Part shown: positions 16,160 to 25,186 of the stretch, one piece after another
How the letters are laid out: each line of letters begins with the position of its first letter
How positions within the stretch are numbered: the stretch's first letter is position 1
Assembly: GCF_008369195.1 (NCBI RefSeq)
Contig: NZ_VOBC01000002.1
Coordinates: 62,001 to 126,000, forward strand
Reading direction: 5' to 3'
Source of the DNA: Sporosarcina sp. ANT_H38
GTDB lineage: Bacteria; Bacillota; Bacilli; Bacillales_A; Planococcaceae
Length of the DNA: 64,000 nt
Program-made: the position numbers and the translations under genes
The notes under the pieces: generated by a model
What the model was told of the DNA's origin: nothing
Seen by the model: only the letters and a program-made list of their open reading frames with translations
Databases searched by the model: none

Positions 16160-17173
16160 TTATTTAAAAGTTTGTAACACAGTACCTTGACCATTATCTG
16201 ATTCAACTTCAGCGAATGCTCCATTTATAAAAGTCATTTGTGGCGGAACATGACCGCAATCAATATCGTACAAAATAGGAATTTGAAGCTCTTTAGAAAG
16301 TTCTTTATAAACATCTTCAACTGTATAATTTGTAACAGCTGGATTTGCTGGACTTCTCCCAAACATAATGCCACTACAATCCTCAAACCAACCTGCTAAT
16401 TTCATTTGCACGAGGGTCCTACGCAATTCAGTTGGCGATAACTGCAAATTTTCGAGATACCAAATAACAGAATCTCCTTCAATATAATTCTCTTTAAAAT
16501 TTTGTACATTCCCATATGGTGTACCAATCAGATGCCTAATTATATCAATACAACCACCAAGTAATCGCCCCTGTATCTTAACTTTTTCGTTTACAGTTGA
16601 TTTCCAGTTAGTTTGTTCTGTTAGATTGAAAATATAAGGAGTAGGGTTATCAGGTTGCCATTCTTTTTGATATTTTTCTGATGAATGTTGGAGAATTGAT
16701 TCATTCATTTTGGTAGACAATACTGTTCGCCACATCGCTGTCGTATCATCAGAATACTCTCCTCTTAAATCCACTAAGTTGGTTCCGTGTGCTGTAGCAG
16801 TACCCGTTTTCAATGTAATTGCTAACAGTAGCAGACTTATATCAGAATAACCTAATATCCACTTACTTTTTATATTTTCAAAGTCAATATATTCAAGTGT
16901 CTCAATGAGTAGCTCTCCGCCCCAAGGAGGAATAATAAGTTGAATATTATCACTAAGCATCATTTTATTGAACTCTTCTGCACGCTTTTTAGCAGATGCA
17001 GACTTTTCCTTATCTTGTGTCCATGCAGTTTCTCCGCAGATGAAGTTAAAACCTTTCTTTTCCACACTTTTGAATGCAGATTTCAACAAGTGATGTAATT
17101 CACTTGGGACTCCAGAGGATGGTGCAGTTACTCCTATTGTTGCACCTTTTTCTAAGATTGGATATTTTATCAT
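16160..17173 (-). CDS. S66 family (LD-carboxypeptidase/MccF-like) peptidase
   Basis: 337 residues from the ATG at 17173 (GGGAG about 12 bases upstream; open six codons further). N-terminal domain: GATIGVTAPSSGVPSE, then IIPPWGGELLIETLEYIDF and WILGYSDISLLLLAIT, where family members have 'GG.....L..id...i...pK.fiGYSDit' and the catalytic Ser lies in the nearby GxTxxGP-like region. C-terminal domain: GRLLGGCIDIIRHLIGTPYG and a terminal IDCGHVPPQMTFINGA. The His in GH and a Glu (YLENLQ) fit the Ser-Glu-His triad. Hydrolyses murein LD-tetrapeptides or microcin-type conjugates in the cytoplasm. Confidence 0.9.
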   Translation of the reverse strand: MIKYPILEKGATIGVTAPSSGVPSELHHLLKSAFKSVEKKGFNFICGETAWTQDKEKSASAKKRAEEFNKMMLSDNIQLIIPPWGGELLIETLEYIDFENIKSKWILGYSDISLLLLAITLKTGTATAHGTNLVDLRGEYSDDTTAMWRTVLSTKMNESILQHSSEKYQKEWQPDNPTPYIFNLTEQTNWKSTVNEKVKIQGRLLGGCIDIIRHLIGTPYGNVQNFKENYIEGDSVIWYLENLQLSPTELRRTLVQMKLAGWFEDCSGIMFGRSPANPAVTNYTVEDVYKELSKELQIPILYDIDCGHVPPQMTFINGAFAEVESDNGQGTVLQTFK

Positions 17174-17279
17174 GCTTAGCCACTCTCCCAACGCTTTTTA
17201 TAAAAACAACATTTTATATGTTATTAAAAAACACTTCTTTTATTACACTAACCTCCTTTTTCATAAAAAAAGCCGTATA

Positions 17280-17625
17280 CTGTTCTATCTCAATTCGAGA
17301 TAAAAATTCAAGCCTGATTAAACATTTATTTGCTAAAGTCCCATCGGGAAGTTCTATAGTTTTTTACTATGCAGATGAAACACTCTATGAAGAAAAAGGC
17401 ATGTCTAATAGAGTTGAAAATATGGTTAAAATGGCTTCAGCAAGTGGCGAATCGATGAAATCCAGTTTCACAAATAACGAAATTCAAACCATGTTAGAAG
17501 AATCAGGTTTGCTTATTTATGAACATTTGACACCTAATGCAATACAGGAACTTTTCTTTAGAGTTCGTACAGATTATTTATGTGCTTTTGAGACAGTCCA
17601 TTTTATCCATGCTGTAAAGAGGTAA
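17280..17625 (+). pseudogene. 3' part of a SAM-dependent methyltransferase
   Basis: The plus strand encodes the C-terminal part of a leucine carboxyl methyltransferase-like class I enzyme: FAKVPSGSSIVFYYADETLY, then NRVENMVKMASASGESMKSS, MLEESGLLIYEHL and FETVHFIHAVKR. The SAM-binding N-terminal half is missing; upstream sequence is unrelated, running antisense into the S66 gene. A truncated gene, oriented opposite to most array genes. Confidence 0.65.
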
Positions 17626-17682
17626 TATATAATTTAATATACTTTTCATTGTCTGGATTATTGAGCGATATTTTTTGTTTTT

Positions 17683-17774
17683 CTTATTGAACTAAACAGC
17701 CTCGTTAGTTCAACAAGTAAGAAGAGCTGCCTAAGCAACAACATGATCTTTCACTAAAGCACCAGTTAGTTGAA
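17683..17774 (-). repeat. Full cassette boundary (A, terminator 3, B)
   Basis: A core CTAAACAGCCTCGTTAG, terminator type 3 (GAAGAGCTGCCTAAGCAACA ... GATCTTTC), B core CTAAAGCACCAGTTAG. Confidence 0.88.
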
Positions 17775-18386
17775 TATGTAAATCTGTTTTGCGTAGGAAT
17801 CCCAATCTTTATTATCAGTATTTATTTCAATTGTAGGAATGATAGAATTTCCAGCTTGACTCCTATACTCTTGTTGTTGTTCTAATAATAATTTACACGC
17901 TAATTGCATTTCTCCCATGGTTTCCCATTCCCATTCATTGGGATTTCTACTACTTATTCTTTGCTCTAAAATCTCTGGTGATACAGTTAATAAAGTACAC
18001 CTTGCTCCCACTTCAAATAACTGGTCTTCTAATTCCTTGATTTCATCTGATATTGAATGAGAAAATGCTACTCGATGATTTAAATGAAACCTTTCCAATA
18101 TAAAGAATAAGCCTTTTGAACGTTGGGTTTGTCCAATTTCTCTTGACCAATCATTTAACATTTTCAGCATCGTGACTCTTTCTCTTAAGACTTGTAAGTG
18201 TTCCTCTCGACTTAAAGACTTTAATTCACCATTTACTTTGTGTAATACTTGCGAATAATGCTCGCTGAGAACTATGACACTACGTTCGGCATCATCACTT
18301 GCATGAAGTTGTTTCAACGCTTTTAAGACTGATGTTTTTCCAGCATTCGAGTAGCCTTCTAAGATTATCCCTCTAAAATTACTCAT
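17766..18386 (-). CDS. P-loop nucleoside/thymidylate kinase-like protein
   Basis: 206 residues, GGGGGAG upstream of the ATG. The Walker A motif EGYSNAGKTSV (about 10-20) opens an ATPase fold like dTMP kinase or deoxynucleoside kinase. A FILERFHLNHRVAF segment near residue 95 corresponds to the DR(F/Y)xxS-type substrate region, with Glu replacing Asp. A lid region follows around EQRISSRNPNEWEW. The substrate is uncertain and it may act on another small molecule. Its stop overlaps the B core region. Confidence 0.78.
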   Translation of the reverse strand: MSNFRGIILEGYSNAGKTSVLKALKQLHASDDAERSVIVLSEHYSQVLHKVNGELKSLSREEHLQVLRERVTMLKMLNDWSREIGQTQRSKGLFFILERFHLNHRVAFSHSISDEIKELEDQLFEVGARCTLLTVSPEILEQRISSRNPNEWEWETMGEMQLACKLLLEQQQEYRSQAGNSIIPTIEINTDNKDWDSYAKQIYIFN

Positions 18387-18443
18387 TTCTCTCCCCCTAA
18401 TTAATGTTATTTCTATTTAAATAAGGTCTGTAGATTATTTACG

Positions 18444-18470
18444 CTTGTTCAACTAACCTGCCCCGTTAGT
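18444..18470 (-). repeat. A core fused directly to a gene end
   Basis: CTTGTTCAACTAACCTGCCC then CGTTAGTAAAAAAAATTAAT. The A core sits where the sister copy (14375-14460) has terminator plus B core. A probable recombination product. Confidence 0.85.
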
Positions 18471-18478
18471 AAAAAAAA

Positions 18479-19001
18479 TTAATCCGAAAAAGGTTCCCCT
18501 TTATCCAAGTTCAAAGTGTGATCGTTAATTGTTATAATATGGATACTTATCCATTCTACATCAACCTTGTGCATAGGGTCTTCGTAATAAATTCTCTTTT
18601 TAAACCAAAGGGGACCATTTACAATTCCTTCTACACTAATAGAGGTAGCCGCTCCACCGTTTAATGTGTAAAAGTCGATAATGATTTTAGAGTCAGGTGA
18701 TTGTGCTGTTTCAATGGGTTCTCTCGCAAATGTATTTACCGCTACCCCTAATAGAAAAAAATGCCGAAAGGGGGAATGCAATTAGCACCGTAAGCCAACT
18801 TCTCCATCTCGCTCGCCTACTACTTTTGTCTTTAAATCCAATAATGCCTGTAACGAAAGCAAAAACAGTAAGTAACCATAAAGTCGAAACAGGTGGTGCC
18901 ACTTGCCAAGTTCGGTTATATGACGCATATAACGATTGTAATGAAAGCACTAATACTAACAAACATAAAATGAATGACCACAAATTATATTTTCTTCCCA
19001 C
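18479..19001 (-). pseudogene. Frameshifted second copy of the 14467-14988 gene
   Basis: The N-terminal 96-codon frame (18711-19001) and the C-terminal frame (18479-18781) together match the 173-residue membrane protein at 14467. The break is at an A7 run near 18755 (AATAGAAAAAAATGCC here versus AATAGAAATATTGTC there), a net +1. The three membrane helices are separated from the GGAATS domain, so it is presumably non-functional, unless the homopolymer is a sequencing error. Confidence 0.85.
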
Positions 19002-19046
19002 TAAATCACCTCCCGATTAGAAGTTCTGGTGTTCCCCAAAAATCTT

Positions 19047-19137
19047 CTTATTGAACTAACCTTCACCGTTAGTTCAATAAGAAAAGAGCTCCCTAAGAAG
19101 CCCCTGTTGTTGAACTAAAGCACCCGTTAGTTGAAGA
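19047..19137 (-). repeat. Full cassette boundary (A, terminator 1, B)
   Basis: A core variant CTAACCTTCACCGTTAG shared only with 15034, terminator type 1, B core CTAAAGCACCCGTTAG with GTTGAAGAAG flank. Confidence 0.9.
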
Positions 19138-19160
19138 AGAACTAAAGGTGTTGAGATTAA

Positions 19161-20030
19161 TTAACACTTTTTTATATCTCCAAAAGTAATTTTCATGCTG
19201 GGTGCGTATATTAAAGAGGAATCCATGTTAAAAACTTGCGAAAACAGTAGTTCAGCTCCAAATTGTTCCTGTGCTTCCTTAAATGTAACTCCTCGTTTGG
19301 TCAAACTTTCAATGAACTGATCTTTATTTATAGGTTCTCCACCTACTCCATCTTCTTTAAGCGAATTAAACAATTTTTTCTTATCTTGTTGATTCTTATC
19401 TGAATAGAGGAAGTTAACTTTATCACTGACTCTGCACTCAATGTTCTTCACGCCTAATTCAAATAGGTATTTAGGTACTTTTGCTCCAATATTCCCATCA
19501 TTTGTACTCTCTTCGAATAATTTCTGCAGAATACCAAGTGGAACAATTTGTGATTGTTCATACCCTCCAAGTTCGTATGAGGACATACCTGAAATCCAAT
19601 GTGGTTCAAAACAGATTATTTTCCCATCGTTAACAATAGAATTCACCATTCTTTCAAGCATTTTTTGGGGTTCGGACATGTGTAATAAAAAAGCATGGCA
19701 AACAGCAATGTCATACTTACTCTCTAATTCAATCTCATTGGTATCTGCTACAAAGAATTCGGATTCATACGGAAGACCATGAAAATATTCTATCGCCTTA
19801 TTAATAAGTTGTTGTCCTTTATCTATCCCTGTATATTTAGATCCTTTCGGTAATAGAGGCAATAATTTGAGTCCTAAATATCCATATCCACAACCAAAAT
19901 CAATAATATGTACTGATTTAGAAATCTTCCAAACACTATTTACTAAAAATTCTAAATAGTAATCGTTATAATATAAATCTCTCGTTCTTTTGAGGTATTC
20001 CAGTTGAGTATCCCAATAATACTTCTCCAT
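19161..20030 (-). CDS. Class I SAM-dependent methyltransferase
   Basis: 289 residues, GGGGGG ribosome site. SAM-binding motif I is IIDFGCGYGYLGLKLLPLLP (about 37-56). Motif II acidic residue lies in YTGIDKGQQLINKA, and DIAVCHAFLLHMSEPQKML (about 108-126) is the post-motif region. The C-terminal half (from about 190) is a helical extension of unknown substrate specificity. A stand-alone cassette. Confidence 0.9.
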   Translation of the reverse strand: MEKYYWDTQLEYLKRTRDLYYNDYYLEFLVNSVWKISKSVHIIDFGCGYGYLGLKLLPLLPKGSKYTGIDKGQQLINKAIEYFHGLPYESEFFVADTNEIELESKYDIAVCHAFLLHMSEPQKMLERMVNSIVNDGKIICFEPHWISGMSSYELGGYEQSQIVPLGILQKLFEESTNDGNIGAKVPKYLFELGVKNIECRVSDKVNFLYSDKNQQDKKKLFNSLKEDGVGGEPINKDQFIESLTKRGVTFKEAQEQFGAELLFSQVFNMDSSLIYAPSMKITFGDIKKC

Positions 20031-20090
20031 TTAAGTCCCCCCAATCTTTCTATTAAAGAAAATATTCTATACAAATCCTACAATTCCTTC

Positions 20091-20182
20091 CTCAACTAAA
20101 CTGCCCTGTTAGTTCAATAAGAAAAAAGAGCTCCCTAAGAAGCCCTTGTTGTTGAACTAAAGCACCCGTTAGTTAAAGAAGA
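20091..20182 (-). repeat. Full cassette boundary (A, terminator 1, B)
   Basis: A core CTAAACTGCCCTGTTAG, terminator type 1, B core CTAAAGCACCCGTTAG. Confidence 0.88.
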
Positions 20183-20222
20183 ATAGTTGCTAATCACTGT
20201 TTTTATCGAGCTATTTAAGAAA

Positions 20223-20885
20223 TCACATTCTTAAACCTTTCTGTATCCTTTCTCGGTCGACTCCTTCTATCCAGTCGTAGTATTTCTCATAGAGCGGACG
20301 TAATCTGTCAGCTGTACGTGATATGACTTCACATCCACGGTCGTCATATACAAAAAATATAATGTCTTTTGTGATGTTCACAAAGAAAACATCTGGATAA
20401 TGAACAGAATCCCCTCCAAACCTTGGTTTTAATGGGAAGTCTTCATTAATCGCTGCTTTGAGTAATCCATTCACGCGTATATCATTCACTTTGCAATGTA
20501 AAGAAAACTGTTGCATTTCATATTCTTCTCTCTCATTTTCCTCAAACGGATAAGGATACGTCTTAACTTGAAGTTGTTTTAATTTATTTTTGTCCCTCAA
20601 ATTTGGTTGATATACTTTCATTTTTTTGGTTGGTTGTTGTGTTTTTTGCCGATAAATATTTGTTACAAGGAACAAGTCATCATTTTGATCAAATAACTCT
20701 TTAAAAATTGTTAACGTTTGTTTATACCCTATGCGAAACCGTTCTAAATTGAGTTCACCATTTTCTCTTAATTGATAGATTCCTTTACCAAGTGAAAAGT
20801 GGATGCCGATATCCCATTGATAATAAACGGTGGGTACTAATTCGACTGTGGGAAATTTTTCATTTAGATATTCCATGATGTTCAT
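20223..20885 (-). CDS. DUF3885 protein
   Basis: 220 residues, AGGGAGAACG before the ATG. Characteristic DUF3885 features: YYQWDIGIHFSLGKGIYQLR near residue 22, a DDLFLVTNIY strand, and the C-terminal DVFFVNITKDIIFFVYDDRG followed by LRPLYEKYYDWIEGVDRERI. Soluble, function unknown; often found as isolated genes in Bacillales. A single cassette. Confidence 0.85.
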   Translation of the reverse strand: MNIMEYLNEKFPTVELVPTVYYQWDIGIHFSLGKGIYQLRENGELNLERFRIGYKQTLTIFKELFDQNDDLFLVTNIYRQKTQQPTKKMKVYQPNLRDKNKLKQLQVKTYPYPFEENEREEYEMQQFSLHCKVNDIRVNGLLKAAINEDFPLKPRFGGDSVHYPDVFFVNITKDIIFFVYDDRGCEVISRTADRLRPLYEKYYDWIEGVDRERIQKGLRM

Positions 20886-20919
20886 TTACTCGTTCTCCCT
20901 TCTCTTAATCATCAATCTG

Positions 20920-20978
20920 GCCGATTATTGAAAAAAAGTTAAACAACACTCTTCAACTAACCCGTCCGTTAGTTGGAG
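20920..20978 (-). repeat. Third motif and A core
   Basis: GGCCGATTATTGAAAAAAAG motif, then core CTAACCCGTCCGTTAG (20951-20978). Confidence 0.75.
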
Positions 20979-21068
20979 GACCATTCATTATCACCCATTT
21001 GTGAGGCATTAAAAAAACACCTCATAAAGGTGCTTGCTACTACACATAATGGTCCGGATGCGACATGA

Positions 21069-21118
21069 AAAAGACCGTCTATAGACGATTACGTCTTGTT
21101 CAATTAACTCGTCAAATT
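21069..21118 (-). terminator. Terminator-like hairpin in degenerate boundary
   Basis: Minus-strand CGTCTATAGACGG followed by TCTTTTTC. A similar piece is at 23643-23675. It belongs to a decayed boundary between 20978 and 21118. Confidence 0.5.
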
Positions 21119-21168
21119 GCTTAAGTAAACTTCTCTATTTTCTCATGAATTCACATAAAGAATATGCT

Positions 21169-21366
21169 TTATTGTTCGATTAATGTTGCAATATCTTTTT
21201 CTATTTCAAAAACTAAAAAATCATCATCTTCCTCAACAACTTCTTTTTCATATCTCATTTCTTTATCAATCAGCATTTCAAAATAGTTTGTTTCGTTATT
21301 TAGTTCAAAAACTGGACATTGATCAAATCTAACATCACCAATAAATATCGCTCTAATTTTTTTCAT
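21169..21366 (-). CDS. Small acidic hypothetical protein
   Basis: 65 residues, GAAAGGAAAAG upstream of the ATG. Pattern MKKIRAIFIGDVRFDQCPVF followed by an acidic helix/strand region (EKEVVEEDDDFLVFEIEK). No family known; probably a small soluble protein. Boundaries on both sides are degenerate. Confidence 0.6.
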   Translation of the reverse strand: MKKIRAIFIGDVRFDQCPVFELNNETNYFEMLIDKEMRYEKEVVEEDDDFLVFEIEKDIATLIEQ

Positions 21367-21424
21367 TTATGACTTTTCCTTTCAAAACGCATTTTCATTA
21401 TCTGGGCGAAACAAAGATCAAACA

Positions 21425-21460
21425 GCACTTTTCACCTAAACTTCATGTTAGTTGAAGTAC
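21425..21460 (-). repeat. Degenerate cassette boundary
   Basis: CTAAACTTCATGTTAG with GTTGAAG flank, a weak A-like core. Confidence 0.5.
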
Positions 21461-21573
21461 AATCCATCCTCATAGCACCATAATTACCCATAAGGAGGCA
21501 TAAAACACCTCCTATAAGTTTTCCCTATTACACATAATGGTCCTTATTTACATAAGCCCCGTTAGTAAAGCGT

Positions 21574-21852
21574 TTAAAAATCCGGCTTATGTGATTTTAA
21601 TAGCCGTAAAAATTCTCCTTTTGTATAGACATACACTGTTGGCTTAGGAGTATTTTCTGTCGCAACTTCATTTTCTAACTGAACGTGATTTACATTTATT
21701 TTTCTAATAACATACATATTACCTTCGTACTCACCCTGTCGGAAATTATCAAATGCAACAAAATTATAAATTAAGTTAAATGTTTCAATTTCCATTACAT
21801 CATTGTCAATAAAATCACCAAATGTATTTATACTGAACTCATCCTTATTCAT
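21574..21852 (-). CDS. Small hypothetical protein
   Basis: 92 residues, TTAGGGGGAAAG before the ATG. Repeating strands (MEIETFNLIYNFVAFDNF, NMYVIRKINVNHVQLENEV) and a C-terminal KGEFLRLLKSHKPDF. No transmembrane segment and no recognised family. Confidence 0.65.
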   Translation of the reverse strand: MNKDEFSINTFGDFIDNDVMEIETFNLIYNFVAFDNFRQGEYEGNMYVIRKINVNHVQLENEVATENTPKPTVYVYTKGEFLRLLKSHKPDF

Positions 21853-22105
21853 TACTTTCCCCCTAATTCAAATTAGTTGAATAACAACAATTATTGTAAT
21901 TGTACCAAATTCATCCCACAAGGTGTTTGCTGCAACACATAATGGTCCGAATGTGCAACTAAAGCACAAAGTTTTCTTAACAAGAAACATTATTTTTTAT
22001 AACAGTCGACCCTATTTTTGTTATATTTCCCTTCACAAATAAGATTATTCGGAACACCAAGTGCACAAGTCCCTTGTCTGGGCTGAAATGCGCCCTACAT
22101 TACTC

Positions 22106-23281
22106 TTATTCTTCATCCGAACTGAACATATACGACCGATGATGGAACTTCAAACTGAACACAAGTCCGATTGCAAGCATATTTCCCATGAGCGAACTTC
22201 CTCCATAACTGATAAACGGTAGTGGTATTCCTGTAATTGGAAGTAATTGAATAGTCATGCCAATATTTTCGAAGACGTGAAACGTAATCATTGCAATGAT
22301 TCCGGCACATATATACGTACTAAAAGGATCTTTCAATTCAAGCGTGATTATAGTCAAATAATAGATGAGGAAGAAATATAAACAAATAACGAAAGTTGAT
22401 CCGATAAATCCCCATTCTTCCGCGATGGTTGTAAAAATAAAATCTGTATGACTCTCTGGCACATAAACTTCACGCCCTTTATAGCCTTTCCCAAACAATT
22501 CCCCAGAACCAATCGCATTGAGTGATGTAATGAGATGCATCCCTTCATTGGATGAATAGGAGTATGGATCAATCCATGAATAGATGCGTTCAAAATAATG
22601 GAGCTTAAAGCCTAGTTTAGTCTGAAGGAAATCTTGTTGATAGAGTACCGCCCATAACACTGTGGCCCCGAATGCTGATATCCCTGTAAATAATGGCAAA
22701 ATGATTCGCCATGAAATGCCTGAAACAATGATTAGCGCCACTGTAATAGCTATAAATACAAGACTTGTCCCCAAATCGGTTTGCAACATGATAAAAAGTA
22801 ATGGCACAAATAAAACGACAATGATTTTTGCAAGCAAGTAAAAATCGGTTTTCAACGTTTTCATGCTGAACTTTTCGTGATGTTTCGTAATTAAACGCGC
22901 CATACTGATGATAAAAAAAGTCTTCATGAATTCAGCCGGTTGAATACTCCCCACTTTGGGAAGATGAAACCAACTTTTTGCCCCATTTCTCTTTTCTACA
23001 AGCTCCATGTGATCAGGAAGAATAATTAAAAGAGCGAGTAGGAAGACCCCGCCACCGTAAATAAACCAAGCAATTTTTTTATATTGTTCCGGTTCCAGGT
23101 ACATTGTCAACGCAATAATTATTATTCCAACGACGTACCACTTTAATTGTTCCAAGACATAGTTAACTGTATATTGTCCTGTTGTTTGAGCTGATGCAAT
23201 CGCAAATAAGCTGATGAAGCAAAAAAGTAGCAAGAGAAATGCTAGTGTCCAGTCAAAACGATCTGCAGGTTTATCGTTCAA
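22106..23281 (-). CDS. rodA: RodA/FtsW-type SEDS glycosyltransferase
   Basis: 391 residues, TTG start with AAGGATG upstream. Ten or so membrane helices. SEDS signatures are SIQPAEFMKTFFIISMARL (about 117-135), MLQTDLGTSLVF (the Asp-containing pore motif), PESHTDFIFTTIAEEWGF (about 283-300) and GIPLPFISYGGSSLMGNM (about 350-367). Polymerises lipid II into glycan strands with a class B PBP partner during side-wall growth. Most similar to the RodA branch. It stands alone here, so it may be one of several SEDS paralogues. Confidence 0.95.
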   Translation of the reverse strand: MNDKPADRFDWTLAFLLLLFCFISLFAIASAQTTGQYTVNYVLEQLKWYVVGIIIIALTMYLEPEQYKKIAWFIYGGGVFLLALLIILPDHMELVEKRNGAKSWFHLPKVGSIQPAEFMKTFFIISMARLITKHHEKFSMKTLKTDFYLLAKIIVVLFVPLLFIMLQTDLGTSLVFIAITVALIIVSGISWRIILPLFTGISAFGATVLWAVLYQQDFLQTKLGFKLHYFERIYSWIDPYSYSSNEGMHLITSLNAIGSGELFGKGYKGREVYVPESHTDFIFTTIAEEWGFIGSTFVICLYFFLIYYLTIITLELKDPFSTYICAGIIAMITFHVFENIGMTIQLLPITGIPLPFISYGGSSLMGNMLAIGLVFSLKFHHRSYMFSSDEE

Positions 23282-23758
23282 TTATATTCATCCTTACTCA
23301 AAAGTTTCATTATTTTTCAATTGGAGTTAAAGAAGTACTGAGATTCGCAGTAAAGGAGTTTATTTAGAGGTACAAATAAGTAGATAGAAAGCTTTAAATT
23401 GATTTCAAACTATAATAAATGCAAACAAAATTAGAACCCTTTATTTTATATCCTTATTTTGTATATTAATATATATTATAACATATCTGTTTTTTATTTA
23501 ATTACTTTTGCAATGAAATAGCTCCAATTTTTGTAAAATTATAAAAATTAATATTTAAGCACGCATTTAACTAGATTACATAATAAGAAAAAGCCGCCAT
23601 GAAAGGCAGCCAATACTTTTAAATTTTAACACTTGAAAAATGCAAAAAAGACCATCTATTGACAGTCCTATTCTTGAATTTAAGTACCTGTTTTTTAATA
23701 ACTAACCTTACGCATAACTCCCTCGTAAAAGCAGATAATATGCTGAGGTGATTAGAAT
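23282..23758. other. Intergenic region with decayed boundary element
   Basis: No gene seen. An AT-rich stretch is followed at 23560-23710 by a degenerate element: GCCGCCATGAAAGGCAGCC hairpin with an A/T run, then a CATCTATTGACAG piece like terminator type 5, then TAACTAACCTTACGC. Confidence 0.6.
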
Positions 23759-24544
23759 ATGTTAAAAACAAGGACTGGTTATATTATTTTTTTTTCAATT
23801 ATTTTAAGCTTTTTTGTTTACAATAAGTCCATAAATACAAAATCGATGGAGCTATCGTACTCGCAACCGAATAGTGATAAAAGTGAACAGGAACGAATTC
23901 AGGAATTGGAACAACGTTTAGATAGCCTCGAACCACCTGAACCTACCACTATTCTTGATTCACCTTTCCCATTTGAAAAAGGAACAGAGATTCACTTCCC
24001 TACCGATGTCATCCCTATTTCAGAAGTGTTAAAAGAAGGAACAAAAATCCCTTTCAAAGTAATAAAAAGCGACCCGAACTATATTAGACCAATATATGAA
24101 GAACACTGGCATAGCACATTTTGGGGTGGGAGATGGAGCTATATTCCTTCTCGAATACACTATTCTCTTCACCGTATATTCCCCTTTTATGCCATCGGGA
24201 TTTCAGCTGAATTAAATTTCCAACAGAACGTAGGTATTGCTTTTAATACTGCTACAAATGAAACAGACCTTGACCTGTATATAGTTGTGTTTCAAACAAA
24301 TATCACTGATGTTTATACAAAAGGAAATCAAGTTGTTGTTGTCGGAACACCTAAACGAACAGGAGTAGAGGTTGTAAACATTAAAACAGCAGATATACAA
24401 CCGAGTAATAAGGAGAAACTTTTGTTAGTCCAGTTAGCTACTAATGGAGTTGAACTTGATTATTCTTTAATTAATTATGAACCACCCGATTTTTGGTTAA
24501 AGCTAAAACAAAAAAATGAACGTGAAAAATCTAAAACCGAGTGA
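23759..24544 (+). CDS. Secreted or anchored protein of unknown function
   Basis: 261 residues; GCTGAGGTG lies 8-10 bases upstream of the ATG. N-terminal signal/anchor helix (about 5-25). A predicted coiled coil follows (SEQERIQELEQRLDSLE, about 41-57). Then a beta-rich domain with RYIPS-like aromatic segments and EDLYIVVF-type strands. The coiled coil suggests oligomerisation outside the cell. One of few plus-strand genes in the array zone. No family recognised. Confidence 0.78.
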   Translation: MLKTRTGYIIFFSIILSFFVYNKSINTKSMELSYSQPNSDKSEQERIQELEQRLDSLEPPEPTTILDSPFPFEKGTEIHFPTDVIPISEVLKEGTKIPFKVIKSDPNYIRPIYEEHWHSTFWGGRWSYIPSRIHYSLHRIFPFYAIGISAELNFQQNVGIAFNTATNETDLDLYIVVFQTNITDVYTKGNQVVVVGTPKRTGVEVVNIKTADIQPSNKEKLLLVQLATNGVELDYSLINYEPPDFWLKLKQKNEREKSKTE

Positions 24545-24551
24545 ACCTTTG

Positions 24552-24586
24552 CCTTATCATGTAAGTTGATAAGGCTGTTATTTTAT
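24552..24586 (+). terminator. Intrinsic terminator
   Basis: CCTTATCA (24552-24559), 7-nt loop, TGATAAGG (24567-24574), then CTGTTATTTTAT, directly after the 23759 gene. Confidence 0.7.
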
Positions 24587-24630
24587 ATAATCATTCTTCT
24601 CCTACTCTAGCTACTGATATATTAACCCCA

Positions 24631-24660
24631 AATTGAAGTAAAGCAGCTTGTTAGTCTAAT
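24631..24660 (-). repeat. Cassette-boundary B core
   Basis: GTAAAGCAGCTTGTTAG with TTGAA flank, just after the stop of the YciI-like gene. Confidence 0.65.
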
Positions 24661-24666
24661 TTGGAT

Positions 24667-24957
24667 TCACTTACTTTTTGCGTACAATCCTTCTAATGGT
24701 TCCCAAGGATGTACTACATACTCAAACTTCCCTTCTAATACGGCAGGGTCATTTTTGGCGACTTCTTCAGCTTCTTGTATACTATCAACCTCAACAATTA
24801 CCATACCCCCAGTATGATCCATAAAAGGTCCAGCAGACACCAATCTTTCCTTTAAGGTGGCTACTAAATAATCGCGATGTGGTACTAACTTTTGTTCCCA
24901 ATGAGGTTTTCCATTTAACCACGCTTTTCCTGTTGAATAGATAATCACTGCTTTCAT
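24667..24957 (-). CDS. YciI-like (YCII-domain) protein
   Basis: 96 residues from the ATG at 24957 (GGGGGGAT upstream). Ferredoxin-like fold of the YCII family: KAVIIYSTGKAWLNGKPHWE, LVPHRDYLVATLKERL (the conserved His with the helix), GPFMDHTGGMVIVEVDS and AKNDPAVLEGKFEYVVHPWE, with the DP...G motif. Such proteins are putative hydrolases or dimeric small-molecule-binding proteins with a His-Asp pair. Confidence 0.88.
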   Translation of the reverse strand: MKAVIIYSTGKAWLNGKPHWEQKLVPHRDYLVATLKERLVSAGPFMDHTGGMVIVEVDSIQEAEEVAKNDPAVLEGKFEYVVHPWEPLEGLYAKSK

Positions 24958-25146
24958 TAAACATCCCCCCAGTCGTGAATAATTCCACGAATACCATAAC
25001 ATTAAAATTCAACTCTCCTTTTTTCGTTTTTCTTATCATCCGTAGGTTCTCGGCGTCTCCTAAATCAACATTAATTTCCCATCTCGTTTCCGTAAATTAA
25101 TTTTCCATTTAACAACAAATTCGACATCCTTCAAAAAATCCCTATT

Positions 25147-25180
25147 TATTGAACTAACCTACCCCCGTTAATTAATAAGA
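25147..25180 (-). repeat. Cassette-boundary A core
   Basis: TTGAACTAACCTACCCCCGT then TAATTAATAAG, a degenerate core. Confidence 0.65.
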
Positions 25181-25186
25181 TGTTAG

